Below, piece after piece: positions 44,833-53,865 of a stretch of DNA of 64,000 nt; position 1 is the first letter of the stretch; each line of letters opens with the position of its first letter. Made by a program: the position numbers and the translations under genes. The DNA is taken from assembly GCA_900538555.1 (NCBI GenBank), contig UPYI01000006.1, positions 124,001 to 188,000 of the forward strand. The letters run 5' to 3'. Origin of the DNA: an uncultured Porphyromonadaceae bacterium (GTDB lineage Bacteria > Bacteroidota > Bacteroidia > Bacteroidales > Barnesiellaceae). A model generated the notes under the pieces. It did not search any database. It saw nothing but the letters and a program-made list of their open reading frames with translations, and was not told where the DNA came from.

Positions 44833-46103
44833 AACTCATATACCGCATATCGTTACGCCTATCGGCTGTATTACTTCCCCTGCTCACCTTATGGGTGGCC
44901 GTATTCTATTTCGCTATGGTCGATGAAATCAACGACGAAACAGACGATGCACTGGAAGATTATTCGGAACTGATCATCATCCGTAAACTGGCAGGACAAC
45001 CGCTCCCCCGCATGAACGAAGGTTCGAACAACAGCTACTCCATCACACCGATAACCGAAGAATATGCCGCCATACATCCCAATATCGAATATTACGATAC
45101 CGACGTATATATTCCCGAAAAGGAGGAGACAGAGCCTGCCCGCATATTGACGACAATATTCCGCGACAACGACAACCGGTTGTATGAACTGAAAGTGGCG
45201 ACCCCCACATTCGAAAAAGACGACTTGCTGAAAACGATACTCGGCTGGACTGTTTTTTTGTATGTCATTCTGCTTGTCACGGTCATCAGCATCGTGATAT
45301 GGGTATTTCATAAAAGCATGCAGCCTCTGTATGCCCTGCTCCGGTGGCTGGACAATTATACCCCCGGCAAGAAAAAAGACCGGATACCCAATGATACCCG
45401 CGTCACCGAATTCCGTCAATTGAACATCGCTGCACAACAGGCGGTAGACCGTACGGAAAACCTGTTCGAACAACAGAAACAATTTATCGGGAATGCCTCA
45501 CACGAACTGCAAACCCCGTTGGCGATACTCGGCAACCGGCTCGAATGGCTGATCGACCAGACCGACCCGAGCGAACAGCAAATGGAAGAGTTCTTGAAAA
45601 TGCAACACACACTCTCACATATCGTGCGGTTGAACAAGACACTGCTGTTGCTCGCCAAAATCGAAAACGGACAATTTCCGGAAACTTCCGATATAGACAT
45701 CGCTTCGCTGGTGCAAGAACAAATCGAGCTATACAACGAAATCTACGAAGAGAAAGGGATCGTTTGCCGCATCTCTCCCGAGAGCACGGATGTGACCGTA
45801 AAGATGAACGAAACATTGGCATCGGTCCTACTGTCCAACCTGATACGGAATGCCTGCATCCACAGCCCGGCAAACACGACTGTCGAGATCCATTTCGACC
45901 GGCAATCGTTCGTCATAACCAATGCCGGAGAAAAAGCGTTGGACGGCGATCGCATATTCGACCGGTTCTATCAAGGGCAGAAGAAAGAAGGTTCGACCGG
46001 ACTCGGTCTCGCCCTTGTGAAAGCCGTAGCCAATTACTACAATCTGTCCATAAAATACGGTTTCAAAAACGGACGGCACGAGTTTCGCATCTATTGGCAA
46101 TAG
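44829..46103 (+). CDS. Sensor histidine kinase
   Basis: The 424-residue kinase has two membrane segments (about 10-30 and 138-160) around a periplasmic sensor of about 105 residues with no known fold. The phosphorylated His225 is in GNASHELQTPLAILGN. The ATPase domain has LLSNLIRNACIHS (N box), a DRFYQG segment and GSTGLGLALVKAV (G box). It is the partner of the preceding regulator. The signal is unknown, but the downstream PepSY-like secreted proteins suggest an envelope cue. Confidence 0.95.
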   Translation: MKLIYRISLRLSAVLLPLLTLWVAVFYFAMVDEINDETDDALEDYSELIIIRKLAGQPLPRMNEGSNNSYSITPITEEYAAIHPNIEYYDTDVYIPEKEETEPARILTTIFRDNDNRLYELKVATPTFEKDDLLKTILGWTVFLYVILLVTVISIVIWVFHKSMQPLYALLRWLDNYTPGKKKDRIPNDTRVTEFRQLNIAAQQAVDRTENLFEQQKQFIGNASHELQTPLAILGNRLEWLIDQTDPSEQQMEEFLKMQHTLSHIVRLNKTLLLLAKIENGQFPETSDIDIASLVQEQIELYNEIYEEKGIVCRISPESTDVTVKMNETLASVLLSNLIRNACIHSPANTTVEIHFDRQSFVITNAGEKALDGDRIFDRFYQGQKKEGSTGLGLALVKAVANYYNLSIKYGFKNGRHEFRIYWQ

Positions 46104-46159
46104 AAAAAAAGGTAGACAAAAATATTTTTCTGAGAAAAAAATTCATTCGTAGCGGAAAA

Positions 46160-46180
46160 TTTCAAATTGATTTCAAAATT
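46160..46180 (+). promoter_or_regulatory. Tandem response-regulator half-sites before the PepSY-like genes
   Basis: TTTCAAATTGA followed by TTTCAAAATT, the same pair as at 44110-44130, again ending 6 nt before a -7-like box (GACCTTTG, 46187-46194). Confidence 0.6.
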
Positions 46181-46233
46181 CAGTCCGACCTTTGTAACAT
46201 AAAACAAATGTAGAACCTAAATATTTTGAAACG

Positions 46234-46674
46234 ATGAAACGAATTTTTATTTTACTCCTCACGATCCTGCCTCTGATTTCGAGTACGGCACGGGCAGAAA
46301 AAGGCCGCCCCATTACATTCGAACAGTTACCTCAAAAGGCGCAACAGTTCATACAGAAATATTTCGCCGAAGAAAAGATCGCATTCGCCAAATCGGAACG
46401 CGACTTCTTTGAAATGGATTATCTGGTCGTTTTCACTTCGGGCAAGAAAATCGAGTTCCTGCGCAGTGGAGACTGGGAAAAAGTCGATTGTCGCTACTCC
46501 GCCGTTCCGACCGAACTGATTCCTGCCCAGATCACAAACAAGATCAAAGAACTCTATCCGGAAGCAACCGTTACCGTTATCGATCGGGGCAAATACGATA
46601 TCGAGACCAAACTCAATAACGGGCTGGAACTAACATTCGATCTGAAATACAACCTGATCGACATCGACAATTAA
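46234..46674 (+). CDS. PepSY-like secreted protein 1
   Basis: The 146-residue protein has a standard signal peptide (MKRIFILLLTILPLISSTARA) and no lipobox. The mature part begins with the family motif FEQLPQKAQQFIQKYF, then VVFTSGKKIEFLRSGDWEKVDC and a repeat-like second half. This is the DUF2874/PF11396 PepSY-like fold, common in Bacteroidetes after two-component systems; its ligand is not known. It is the first gene after the kinase and a close paralog of the next gene. Confidence 0.85.
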   Translation: MKRIFILLLTILPLISSTARAEKGRPITFEQLPQKAQQFIQKYFAEEKIAFAKSERDFFEMDYLVVFTSGKKIEFLRSGDWEKVDCRYSAVPTELIPAQITNKIKELYPEATVTVIDRGKYDIETKLNNGLELTFDLKYNLIDIDN

Positions 46675-46708
46675 TTCATTTCTATAATCCTTTAACTACA
46701 CAGAACTC

Positions 46709-47146
46709 ATGAAAAAGATAATCTTTATACTATCTCTTTTTGTCGGCATACTTACCTTTACCGGATGCGATGAAGATAAAATCATTTCGGCGTCTCAGTT
46801 GCCGCAAAAAGCACAACAATTCATACAGCAATATTTTGCAGAAGAAGAGATAGCCATTGTAAAATCGGAACGTGAGGTTTCCGGAAAGAAATATGAAGTT
46901 ACTTTCATTTCGGGAAAAAATATCGAGTTTAAAAGCAACGGAGATTGGATAAAAGTAGATTGCCTGTTTTCTGCCGTGCCTGCCGAACTCGTTCCGGAAG
47001 CTATCGCCAACAAAGTAAAAGAGATGTACCCCGATGCCATTATCTGCGTTATAGACAAAGAAAACAATTATACCGAGGTTGATCTCAATAACGGATTGGA
47101 TTTGAAATTCGACAAAAAATACAATTTGATCGCAATCGACGATTAA
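46709..47146 (+). CDS. PepSY-like lipoprotein 2
   Basis: The 145-residue paralog of the preceding protein has a lipoprotein signal (lipobox FTGC). SQLPQKAQQFIQQYFAEEEI and VPEAIANKVKEMYPDA align with protein 1 along the whole length. It probably sits in the outer or inner membrane facing the periplasm. A tandem duplication is the simplest origin. Confidence 0.85.
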   Translation: MKKIIFILSLFVGILTFTGCDEDKIISASQLPQKAQQFIQQYFAEEEIAIVKSEREVSGKKYEVTFISGKNIEFKSNGDWIKVDCLFSAVPAELVPEAIANKVKEMYPDAIICVIDKENNYTEVDLNNGLDLKFDKKYNLIAIDD

Positions 47147-47186
47147 CCCCTTAGTTCAAGAAAAATATTTAATACCGAATTAATAT

Positions 47187-48452
47187 ATGAAAAGAATAAA
47201 TTTAATTGCAGCCCTGCTTTTAGGGACGATAGCCTTTACCGGCTGTGAAAAAGACAACATGGATGTTGATCGCGGCGGACAAGTAAGCGAAAAAGCCAAA
47301 CAGGCTCTGACCGAAAAATATCCCGACGCAACGAATATAACTTGGATTTCGAAGGGCGAATACGTTGTCGCCAACTTCTCGTTACCAGTCATGCGCTCGG
47401 CAAATACCTCCGGCAACGACCATTCCGCTTGGTTCGACAACTCCGGCGATTGGTATATGACCGAAACGGAAATCCCCTACACCGCCCTGCCCGAAGCAGT
47501 AAAAAGCTCATTCCAGAATAGTGAATATAAAGACTGGGAAATCGACGACATCGATATGCTCGAACGGGAAGGCGTCGAGACAATCTATGTAATCGAAGTA
47601 GAAGGCATTCAAGATCGGCAGGAAATCGAAATCGACCTGTACTACACCGCCGATGGTGTGCTGACCAAAAAAGTTGTAGATTCCGATCCCGACTACGATT
47701 ACGAAGACTATATACCGTCGAAACTGCCGAACGGAATAGAAGAATACATCCGCGCCCACTATCCGAATGCACGCATTCTGGATATCGATACGGAAGACGG
47801 CATGACCGAAATCGAGATTCTCGACGGACTCTCTTGCATAGAATTGCTTTTCGACCGTAGCGGAACTTGGATCTATTCCAAAACCGAAGTCGAAGTTCAT
47901 GAAGTGCCGACAGTCGTCATGCAGGCACTGACAGCAGAATATGCCTCATATTACATCGACGACATCGACTTCTACCAGACCAGTGAAGGGAGCTATTACC
48001 GGTTCGATCTGGAATCGGCATCGGGCGACATCAAGATAGATATAACCCCCGACGGCACGATAAGCGTAGTAAAACCGGACAAGAATCCGGGCAACGGTCA
48101 AATGCTCGATAGTGCGATTGCCGATTTCATTGCCGAAAAATACAACGGCGCCGTCATTTTGGAATTCGATTACGACGACGGATGGCTCGAAGTCGAGATC
48201 ATTCACGAAAACCGGGAAAAAGATCTCTACTTCAACGGAGCCGGCAAATGGATACACACCGAATGGGATATCCGTTACAACGAATTGCCGGAAACTGTGA
48301 AAACCGCAATCACGGCATCGGAATGGGCTGCATATTCGATCGACGACATCGAATATGTTCAAACGCCGGCAGAAGAATATTACCGTATAGAACTGGAATC
48401 GGGTAAACAGGAAATAACCCTGAAAATAACCGAAAGCGGAAATATATTATAA
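47187..48452 (+). CDS. PepSY-like lipoprotein 3 with three repeats
   Basis: The 421-residue lipoprotein (lipobox FTGC) has three tandem PepSY-like units of about 110-120 residues, near 30-150, 180-290 and 310-420. Each has a helix like LPNGIEEYIRAHYPNA, a strand EIEIL/VEII, a G(D/T/K)W turn and a second helix near LPE(A/T)VK. It is very acidic (many Asp and Glu), which suggests binding of cations or cationic peptides, but this is inference. It is the last gene of the regulated cluster. Confidence 0.82.
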   Translation: MKRINLIAALLLGTIAFTGCEKDNMDVDRGGQVSEKAKQALTEKYPDATNITWISKGEYVVANFSLPVMRSANTSGNDHSAWFDNSGDWYMTETEIPYTALPEAVKSSFQNSEYKDWEIDDIDMLEREGVETIYVIEVEGIQDRQEIEIDLYYTADGVLTKKVVDSDPDYDYEDYIPSKLPNGIEEYIRAHYPNARILDIDTEDGMTEIEILDGLSCIELLFDRSGTWIYSKTEVEVHEVPTVVMQALTAEYASYYIDDIDFYQTSEGSYYRFDLESASGDIKIDITPDGTISVVKPDKNPGNGQMLDSAIADFIAEKYNGAVILEFDYDDGWLEVEIIHENREKDLYFNGAGKWIHTEWDIRYNELPETVKTAITASEWAAYSIDDIEYVQTPAEEYYRIELESGKQEITLKITESGNIL

Positions 48453-48473
48453 GATTATACTTTCAATTTTGTC

Positions 48474-48513
48474 AAGGGGGTGTATCGAAATAAAATTTTC
48501 GATGCAACCCCTT
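48474..48513 (+). terminator. Terminator after the PepSY-like cluster
   Basis: 17-nt arms (48474-48490 and 48497-48513) pair with one mismatch and one G-U; a short T-run (TTTT) follows. It lies 21 nt after the last stop. The stretch from here to 48672 has no recognisable gene; it holds only the palindrome GTTTAC-TAAC-GTAAAC (48565-48580). Confidence 0.65.
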
Positions 48514-48672
48514 TTCGGTGCGTTTGAATTTCTAAGATAAGACCTGAGGATGAAAACGACAGAAGTTTACTAACGTAAACGCGACTTAGTCCGAATCCCG
48601 ATGGCAACGCAGCAGATCGGACATGATGCACATTGTCCTTTTAAGTGTGATGGAACGACTAATCATCTTCTG

Positions 48673-49206
48673 TCACTCGAAAAAGACATCAGGATAACGA
48701 ACCGTTCCGCATAGTTGCGACATCGCATCGGGGAGCAACTCGATAATCATACACAACTCCGAAGGCACATCAAACGGAAATTCAACGCCATAATCGATCG
48801 CTTGACGATAACCGAACCGTGGATAATAGTCCTTATGACCAAGCAAAACCGCTGTACCGTATCCAAGCGAAGCCGCCCTTTTATGAGCTTCTTCAAGCAA
48901 CATTCCGCCTATCCCCTGCCTTTGATAGCCGGGAAGAACAGCAAGCGGAGCAACGCCCAATGAAGCTACGCTGCCGATCTTCGATACGATTTCTACTTTT
49001 GTCAGCAGAATATACCCTACAATCTTCTTTTCTTCGGTTTCCGCCACCAGCGACAGTTCCGGAATAAATGTATCCGATCGGTGAAGTCGTTCCACTAAAA
49101 AATGCTCCCGATGATCGCTTTCCCTCACATCGGTAAAAGCCGCCTCGATCAGATCGTATATAACGGGACTATCGCCGATTTGCTCTTGTCGAATTTTGAC
49201 TGTCAT
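48673..49206 (-). CDS. GNAT-family N-acetyltransferase
   Basis: From the ATG at 49206 the product is 177 residues; the longer frame from 49332 contains a -7 box (49230-49237) and is rejected. The acetyl-CoA loop is LPGYQRQGIGGMLLEEA (the QxxGxG/A motif), and GYGTAVLLGHKDYYPRFGY is typical of the YhbS/predicted acetyltransferase subgroup. Substrate unknown. It is divergent from the SusCD locus. Confidence 0.88.
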   Translation of the reverse strand: MTVKIRQEQIGDSPVIYDLIEAAFTDVRESDHREHFLVERLHRSDTFIPELSLVAETEEKKIVGYILLTKVEIVSKIGSVASLGVAPLAVLPGYQRQGIGGMLLEEAHKRAASLGYGTAVLLGHKDYYPRFGYRQAIDYGVEFPFDVPSELCMIIELLPDAMSQLCGTVRYPDVFFE

Positions 49207-49229
49207 AATAAACGCCATTAAACACAGCA

Positions 49230-49237
49230 CAAATGTA
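49230..49237 (-). promoter_or_regulatory. -7 promoter box for the GNAT gene
   Basis: Minus-strand TACATTTG (TAnnTTTG), 24 nt before the ATG at 49206. Confidence 0.6.
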
Positions 49238-49403
49238 ATGCTTTTTACGAACATACATTCTGCTTTATCCGGACTGACATAACCTATCGTCCCGACTTTC
49301 CCAAATGTCCGAAAGACAAAAATTTTTTTCATACAAGACTAATACTTTTCTCTCCGTCATTGTCTTCCTTTTAAATGAGCATCAGAATTTCTCGATTTGA
49401 AAT

Positions 49404-50327
49404 ATGGAACAAGAAAAATTCGACATAGACCAGTGGGAAAAAGCAATCGGTCAAACGATCGATAACATAGACCGGCTGGTAGAAGAACATCAACTGCACC
49501 CCAACGAGAATGCGATTTTATACCGTAGTCTGGAAAAAATACTGTCACGGATCGAACGCCAACGCACTATCCGGCGTCGATGGATATACAGCATCGCCGC
49601 ATCCGTCGCAATTGCGGTAGGACTATTCTCTTTCCAGAATCTTGTAAATCACGAAACTGAAAACTACCGGGAGATCAAAACATCCTATGGAGAAAAATAT
49701 ATCGTTGCCCTGCCCGACGGCTCACGCGTATGGCTCAATGCATGCAGCAAACTGACCTATCCGGAACAATTCAAAAAGAAAACCAGAAAAGTCCATATCG
49801 ACGGTGAAGGATTTTTCGAGATAAGCAAAAATCCGGGTGCCCCCTTTATCGTCAATACAAACCAGATGCAGATAGAAGTTTTAGGTACCAGTTTCAACGT
49901 GCACGATTACAGCGGTGACAAAAAAGCCTCCGTGTCGCTCGAAACCGGAAAAATAAAACTGAAACTGCCGGACAATCCGGAATATGGGATCAACCTCTCT
50001 CCGGGGAAAGCAGCCATACATAATGCCGGTGAGCCGGACTGCAAAATAATAAACAACGACAATTACACCTACTCGTCGGCATGGCGAGACGACCGTTTGA
50101 ACTTTTACAATACGTCGATCGAAGAGGTTATCAAAACTCTGGAACGAAAATACGACATATCCGTCAGCATAGCCGATCCCGACATTGAGACTTACAGCTA
50201 TACCTTTTGCAGTCGTCAGGAAAGTTTAAACGACATCTTGAACCGAATGGAGTTGATCACACCGATTATGATCCGGAAAACATCCGACAAACACTACTAT
50301 ATCTACAAAAGACAAAATCTCGATTAA
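49404..50327 (+). CDS. FecR-family anti-sigma factor
   Basis: The 307-residue protein has a cytosolic N-terminal part (about 1-75), one membrane segment (WIYSIAASVAIAVGLFSF) and a periplasmic FecR domain (ALPDGSRVWLNACSKLTYPEQF, GEGFFEISKN, VLGTSFNVHDY), then the C-terminal DUF4974 domain. It would hold an ECF sigma factor inactive until the N-terminal STN domain of the following SusC signals substrate. The usual sigma factor gene is not upstream; the only one in the window is at 63314. Confidence 0.93.
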   Translation: MEQEKFDIDQWEKAIGQTIDNIDRLVEEHQLHPNENAILYRSLEKILSRIERQRTIRRRWIYSIAASVAIAVGLFSFQNLVNHETENYREIKTSYGEKYIVALPDGSRVWLNACSKLTYPEQFKKKTRKVHIDGEGFFEISKNPGAPFIVNTNQMQIEVLGTSFNVHDYSGDKKASVSLETGKIKLKLPDNPEYGINLSPGKAAIHNAGEPDCKIINNDNYTYSSAWRDDRLNFYNTSIEEVIKTLERKYDISVSIADPDIETYSYTFCSRQESLNDILNRMELITPIMIRKTSDKHYYIYKRQNLD

Positions 50328-50343
50328 ATACAATTCAATATTT

Positions 50344-53300
50344 ATGAAAATCACACCGCAAAAAATCAGTATCATATTAATAATATTACTGTTCCCCTGC
50401 ATGTATGTTCATGCAGAAGATAATGTTTCGGTCGATCTGAAAAACGTTTCTCTAAAAACGGCATTGGAGCAACTTTGTAAGCAAACCGACATGACTTTGT
50501 CTTACAGCCCCGAATTTGTCGATACCGAAACCGTCGTAAGTTTATCGGTAAAAGAAGAACCCGTTTCTGCCGCCTTGAAAAAATTATTATATCCGATAAA
50601 TATAGACTTCAAGATTTCCGGAAAAGAAATACTGCTTTTTCCCAAACCGTCGTCCGGGAAATCGACTTCGGAAACAAACAGCAGCCCACGAAAAAAATTT
50701 TCAGGGACTGTGACCGATACCAATGGCGACCCTATTATCGGGGCTACCGTTTTATCCACCAAAGACAACATAGCTTCCGTTACAGACATCGATGGCATTT
50801 TTTCGATAGAAGTTCCGGAGAATACACCTCTGACAATATCGTATATCGGGTATCGTCAGGCAAAAGTCGTACCTCATAATAATATGAAAATCGTATTGGA
50901 GGAAAAAAACGAACTGCTGGACGAAATCGTAGTTGTCGGCTACGGTACACAAAAGAAAGTAAACCTGACCGGTGCGGTAAGCATCGTCAGTGAAAAAGAC
51001 CTGAACGACCGTCCGGTAGCCTCCGCGGCCATGGCATTGCAAGGCACCGATCCGGGAATGAACCTGACACTGAATAGCGGATCGCCCGATGCCGGCTACA
51101 ACATCAACATCCGAGGCATTTCGTCCCTCACCAGCGGAGCTTCGCCCTTAGTCCTGATCGACGGTGTAGAAGGTAGCCTGAGCCGTATCAACGCCAACGA
51201 CATCGAATCGGTATCCATTCTGAAAGATGCTTCCGCAGCAGCCATATACGGAGCCAAAGCATCGGCTGGCGTCATTCTCGTCACCACAAAAAGCGGGAAG
51301 GAAGGGGCATCGAAAATCAAGTACTCCTATCGGTTCGGCATCTCTCAAAACACGACCTCGACCGATTATATAACCACCGGATACTGGTCAGCCAAAATCA
51401 ACGACATGTTCATGCAACCCTATAAAGGGTACGGTTATACCAACTATACCGACGAAGATTATGCGGAACTGTATGCCCGCATCAACGACAAGACTGAAAA
51501 TCCGGCAAGACCGTGGGCGGTGAAACAAGCCGACGGAAGCTATAAGTACTATGCCAATTTCGACTGGTACGACTACATGTACCGCCGGTCACGGCCGCAG
51601 CAGGAACACAATCTGTCGATCAGCGGAGGAAATGAAAAAATCAACTATTATGTCAGCGGACGATACTTTCATCAGGACGGTATCATAAAACTCCACAACG
51701 ACACATACGACAACTTCTCCATACGCTCGAAAATCGGAGCACACGTCACTAAGTGGCTGAAATTTACCAACAATACCAGCTACTATGCCTCCAAACGCTT
51801 TTTCCCCGGCATGTCGTCTATGGCGAATACATTGAGGCTATCGTATGTACATGCATTAGCCTGTATCCCCGCTACCAATCCCGACGGTTCGGCTGTCTAT
51901 ATCAATCCGAACTCCAACGCCACGGCAACAGTCATGGACGGCGTGAGTGCCCTATTGCTGCACGACAAGCACCGGAACACCAATTACGACCATGAAATCA
52001 TCACCAGCAACCGTTTCGATTTTCAGTTGTATAAAGGGTTGAATCTGGTAGCCGAGTATGCCTATACATTCCGGTTCAGAGAATACAACAACCGGTCTGC
52101 CAATGTGCCTTATTCCGAGAAAGAGGGCGAAATAGAATGGCTCACAACCGAAAAGTGCCTCGACTATTATCAGGAACAGCACTATCGGGTACAAAACCAC
52201 AATGCCAATATTTACGCGACTTACGACACCCGATTCGGTGACGGGCATACCCTAAAACTTATGGCGGGCGGTCAATACGAAGATTATCGCAACCGCAATA
52301 TGAAAGCCCGGCAGTTGGATCTGAAAAGCGACGATCTGGATGCATTCGACTTGGCTACGGGAGAAGTCACGATCTTGAACGGCAGTATCAAGGAATGGGC
52401 AACACTGGGATTCTTCGGGCGCGTCAATTACGACTATCAAGGGAAATATTTAGTGGAACTCTCCGCCCGTACCGACGGTTCATCGCGCTTCGCCCGAAAG
52501 CATCGTTGGGTTTTCGTTCCTTCCGGATCGATCGGGTGGCGCATCAGCGAAGAAAAGTTCTGGAAACCGCTGAGCCATATCTGGGATAATTGCAAAATAC
52601 GTCTGTCGGTCGGCAGTCTGGGCAACCAGAATGTAGACGACTGTTACACTTACATCGAGAGTATAAACACCAACGGAACGATCAACTATACGATCGACGG
52701 AGAATCCAAAGTCAATATCGCCACCGAAGACGATCCCAAAGCCGCCGACCTGACATGGGAAACAGCCACGACCTACGATCTGGGGCTCGATCTCGGGTTC
52801 TTCGGCAACCGGCTCACCATCACGGGCGATGCCTATATACGCGACACGAAAAACATGTTATGCGACGGAATGCAACTCCCATCGGTATACGGAGCAGAAG
52901 TACCCCGGCAGAATATCGCCGACATGCGCACGCGCGGATGGGAACTAAGTATCGGGTGGCAAGATCAAATAACACTCGTCGGGAAACCGTTCAGCTACTC
53001 CGTTTCGGCAGGTATAAGCGACTACATTACCAAAATCACACGCTATAACAATCCGTCGAAACTATTGAGCAAATATTACGTCGGTCAGACTTTGGGCGAA
53101 CTTTGGGGCTTTTCTGTCGGAGGACTTTTCGCATCCGATGAAGAAGCCGCCAACTATCCGGTAGATCAGACCTATCTGAACCAACAGATCATCACGTCGG
53201 TAGGCGAACCCGGTCTGAGAGCCGGAGATATAAAATATCTCGACCTCGATGGAGATAATGTCATCAGCATCGGAGCCAACACGCTGGACAATCCGGGCGA

Positions 53301-53850
53301 TCAGAAAATCATCGGCAATACCCTGCCCCGTTATGCTTATAATTTCAAACTGTCAGCATCCTGGTATGGTGTGGATATATCGGCATTCTTTCAAGGTATA
53401 GGACATCAGGACTGGTATCCTTCCGGAAACTCCATTTCATTCTGGGGCCCTTACAGCCGTCCGTATTGCAGTTTCATTCCGTCGAACTTTATGGATAACG
53501 TTTGGAGCGAAACCAATCGAAATGCTTATTTCCCTCGCGCACGCGGATACGAAGCGTTGCAGCCGAATTATTCGATGGGATCGCCCAACGACCGCTATCT
53601 GCAAAATATCGCGTACTTCCGTCTTAAAAATCTGACGATCGGTTACACGGTCCCGCTTCCGAAAGGATTCGTAAAAGATTTGCGCATCTATCTTACCGGA
53701 GAAAATCTATTCTACTTTTCTCCTTTGAAAAAGCATTCCAAATACGTAGATCCGGAGCAAGCCACATCTACCGATACCCGATATGAAAACAGCGGCGTAT
53801 CGTACAACTTCAACAAGACATTTTCTATCGGAGCATCCATTACATTATAA
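50344..53850 (+). CDS. SusC-family TonB-dependent outer-membrane receptor with STN domain
   Basis: The 1168-residue protein has a signal peptide (cut after about residue 24), an STN signalling domain (VDLKNVSLKTALEQLCKQ, about 28-80), a CarboxypepD_reg-like domain (SGTVTDTNGDPIIGATV, about 118-200), the DEIVVVGYGTQKK TonB box region and plug (RPVASAAMALQG, INIRGISSL, VLIDGVEG), and a C-terminal barrel. The STN domain marks it as a signal transducer to FecR. It pairs with the SusD gene 15 nt downstream. Confidence 0.95.
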   Translation: MKITPQKISIILIILLFPCMYVHAEDNVSVDLKNVSLKTALEQLCKQTDMTLSYSPEFVDTETVVSLSVKEEPVSAALKKLLYPINIDFKISGKEILLFPKPSSGKSTSETNSSPRKKFSGTVTDTNGDPIIGATVLSTKDNIASVTDIDGIFSIEVPENTPLTISYIGYRQAKVVPHNNMKIVLEEKNELLDEIVVVGYGTQKKVNLTGAVSIVSEKDLNDRPVASAAMALQGTDPGMNLTLNSGSPDAGYNINIRGISSLTSGASPLVLIDGVEGSLSRINANDIESVSILKDASAAAIYGAKASAGVILVTTKSGKEGASKIKYSYRFGISQNTTSTDYITTGYWSAKINDMFMQPYKGYGYTNYTDEDYAELYARINDKTENPARPWAVKQADGSYKYYANFDWYDYMYRRSRPQQEHNLSISGGNEKINYYVSGRYFHQDGIIKLHNDTYDNFSIRSKIGAHVTKWLKFTNNTSYYASKRFFPGMSSMANTLRLSYVHALACIPATNPDGSAVYINPNSNATATVMDGVSALLLHDKHRNTNYDHEIITSNRFDFQLYKGLNLVAEYAYTFRFREYNNRSANVPYSEKEGEIEWLTTEKCLDYYQEQHYRVQNHNANIYATYDTRFGDGHTLKLMAGGQYEDYRNRNMKARQLDLKSDDLDAFDLATGEVTILNGSIKEWATLGFFGRVNYDYQGKYLVELSARTDGSSRFARKHRWVFVPSGSIGWRISEEKFWKPLSHIWDNCKIRLSVGSLGNQNVDDCYTYIESINTNGTINYTIDGESKVNIATEDDPKAADLTWETATTYDLGLDLGFFGNRLTITGDAYIRDTKNMLCDGMQLPSVYGAEVPRQNIADMRTRGWELSIGWQDQITLVGKPFSYSVSAGISDYITKITRYNNPSKLLSKYYVGQTLGELWGFSVGGLFASDEEAANYPVDQTYLNQQIITSVGEPGLRAGDIKYLDLDGDNVISIGANTLDNPGDQKIIGNTLPRYAYNFKLSASWYGVDISAFFQGIGHQDWYPSGNSISFWGPYSRPYCSFIPSNFMDNVWSETNRNAYFPRARGYEALQPNYSMGSPNDRYLQNIAYFRLKNLTIGYTVPLPKGFVKDLRIYLTGENLFYFSPLKKHSKYVDPEQATSTDTRYENSGVSYNFNKTFSIGASITL

Positions 53851-53865
53851 AACGACTCATAAGAC

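Noticed and set aside
49207..49332. Hydrophobic N-terminal extension of the GNAT protein (would look like a signal anchor)
   Set aside because: The perfect TACATTTG box at 49230-49237 lies within it, and GNAT proteins start at the MTVKIRQEQ segment.
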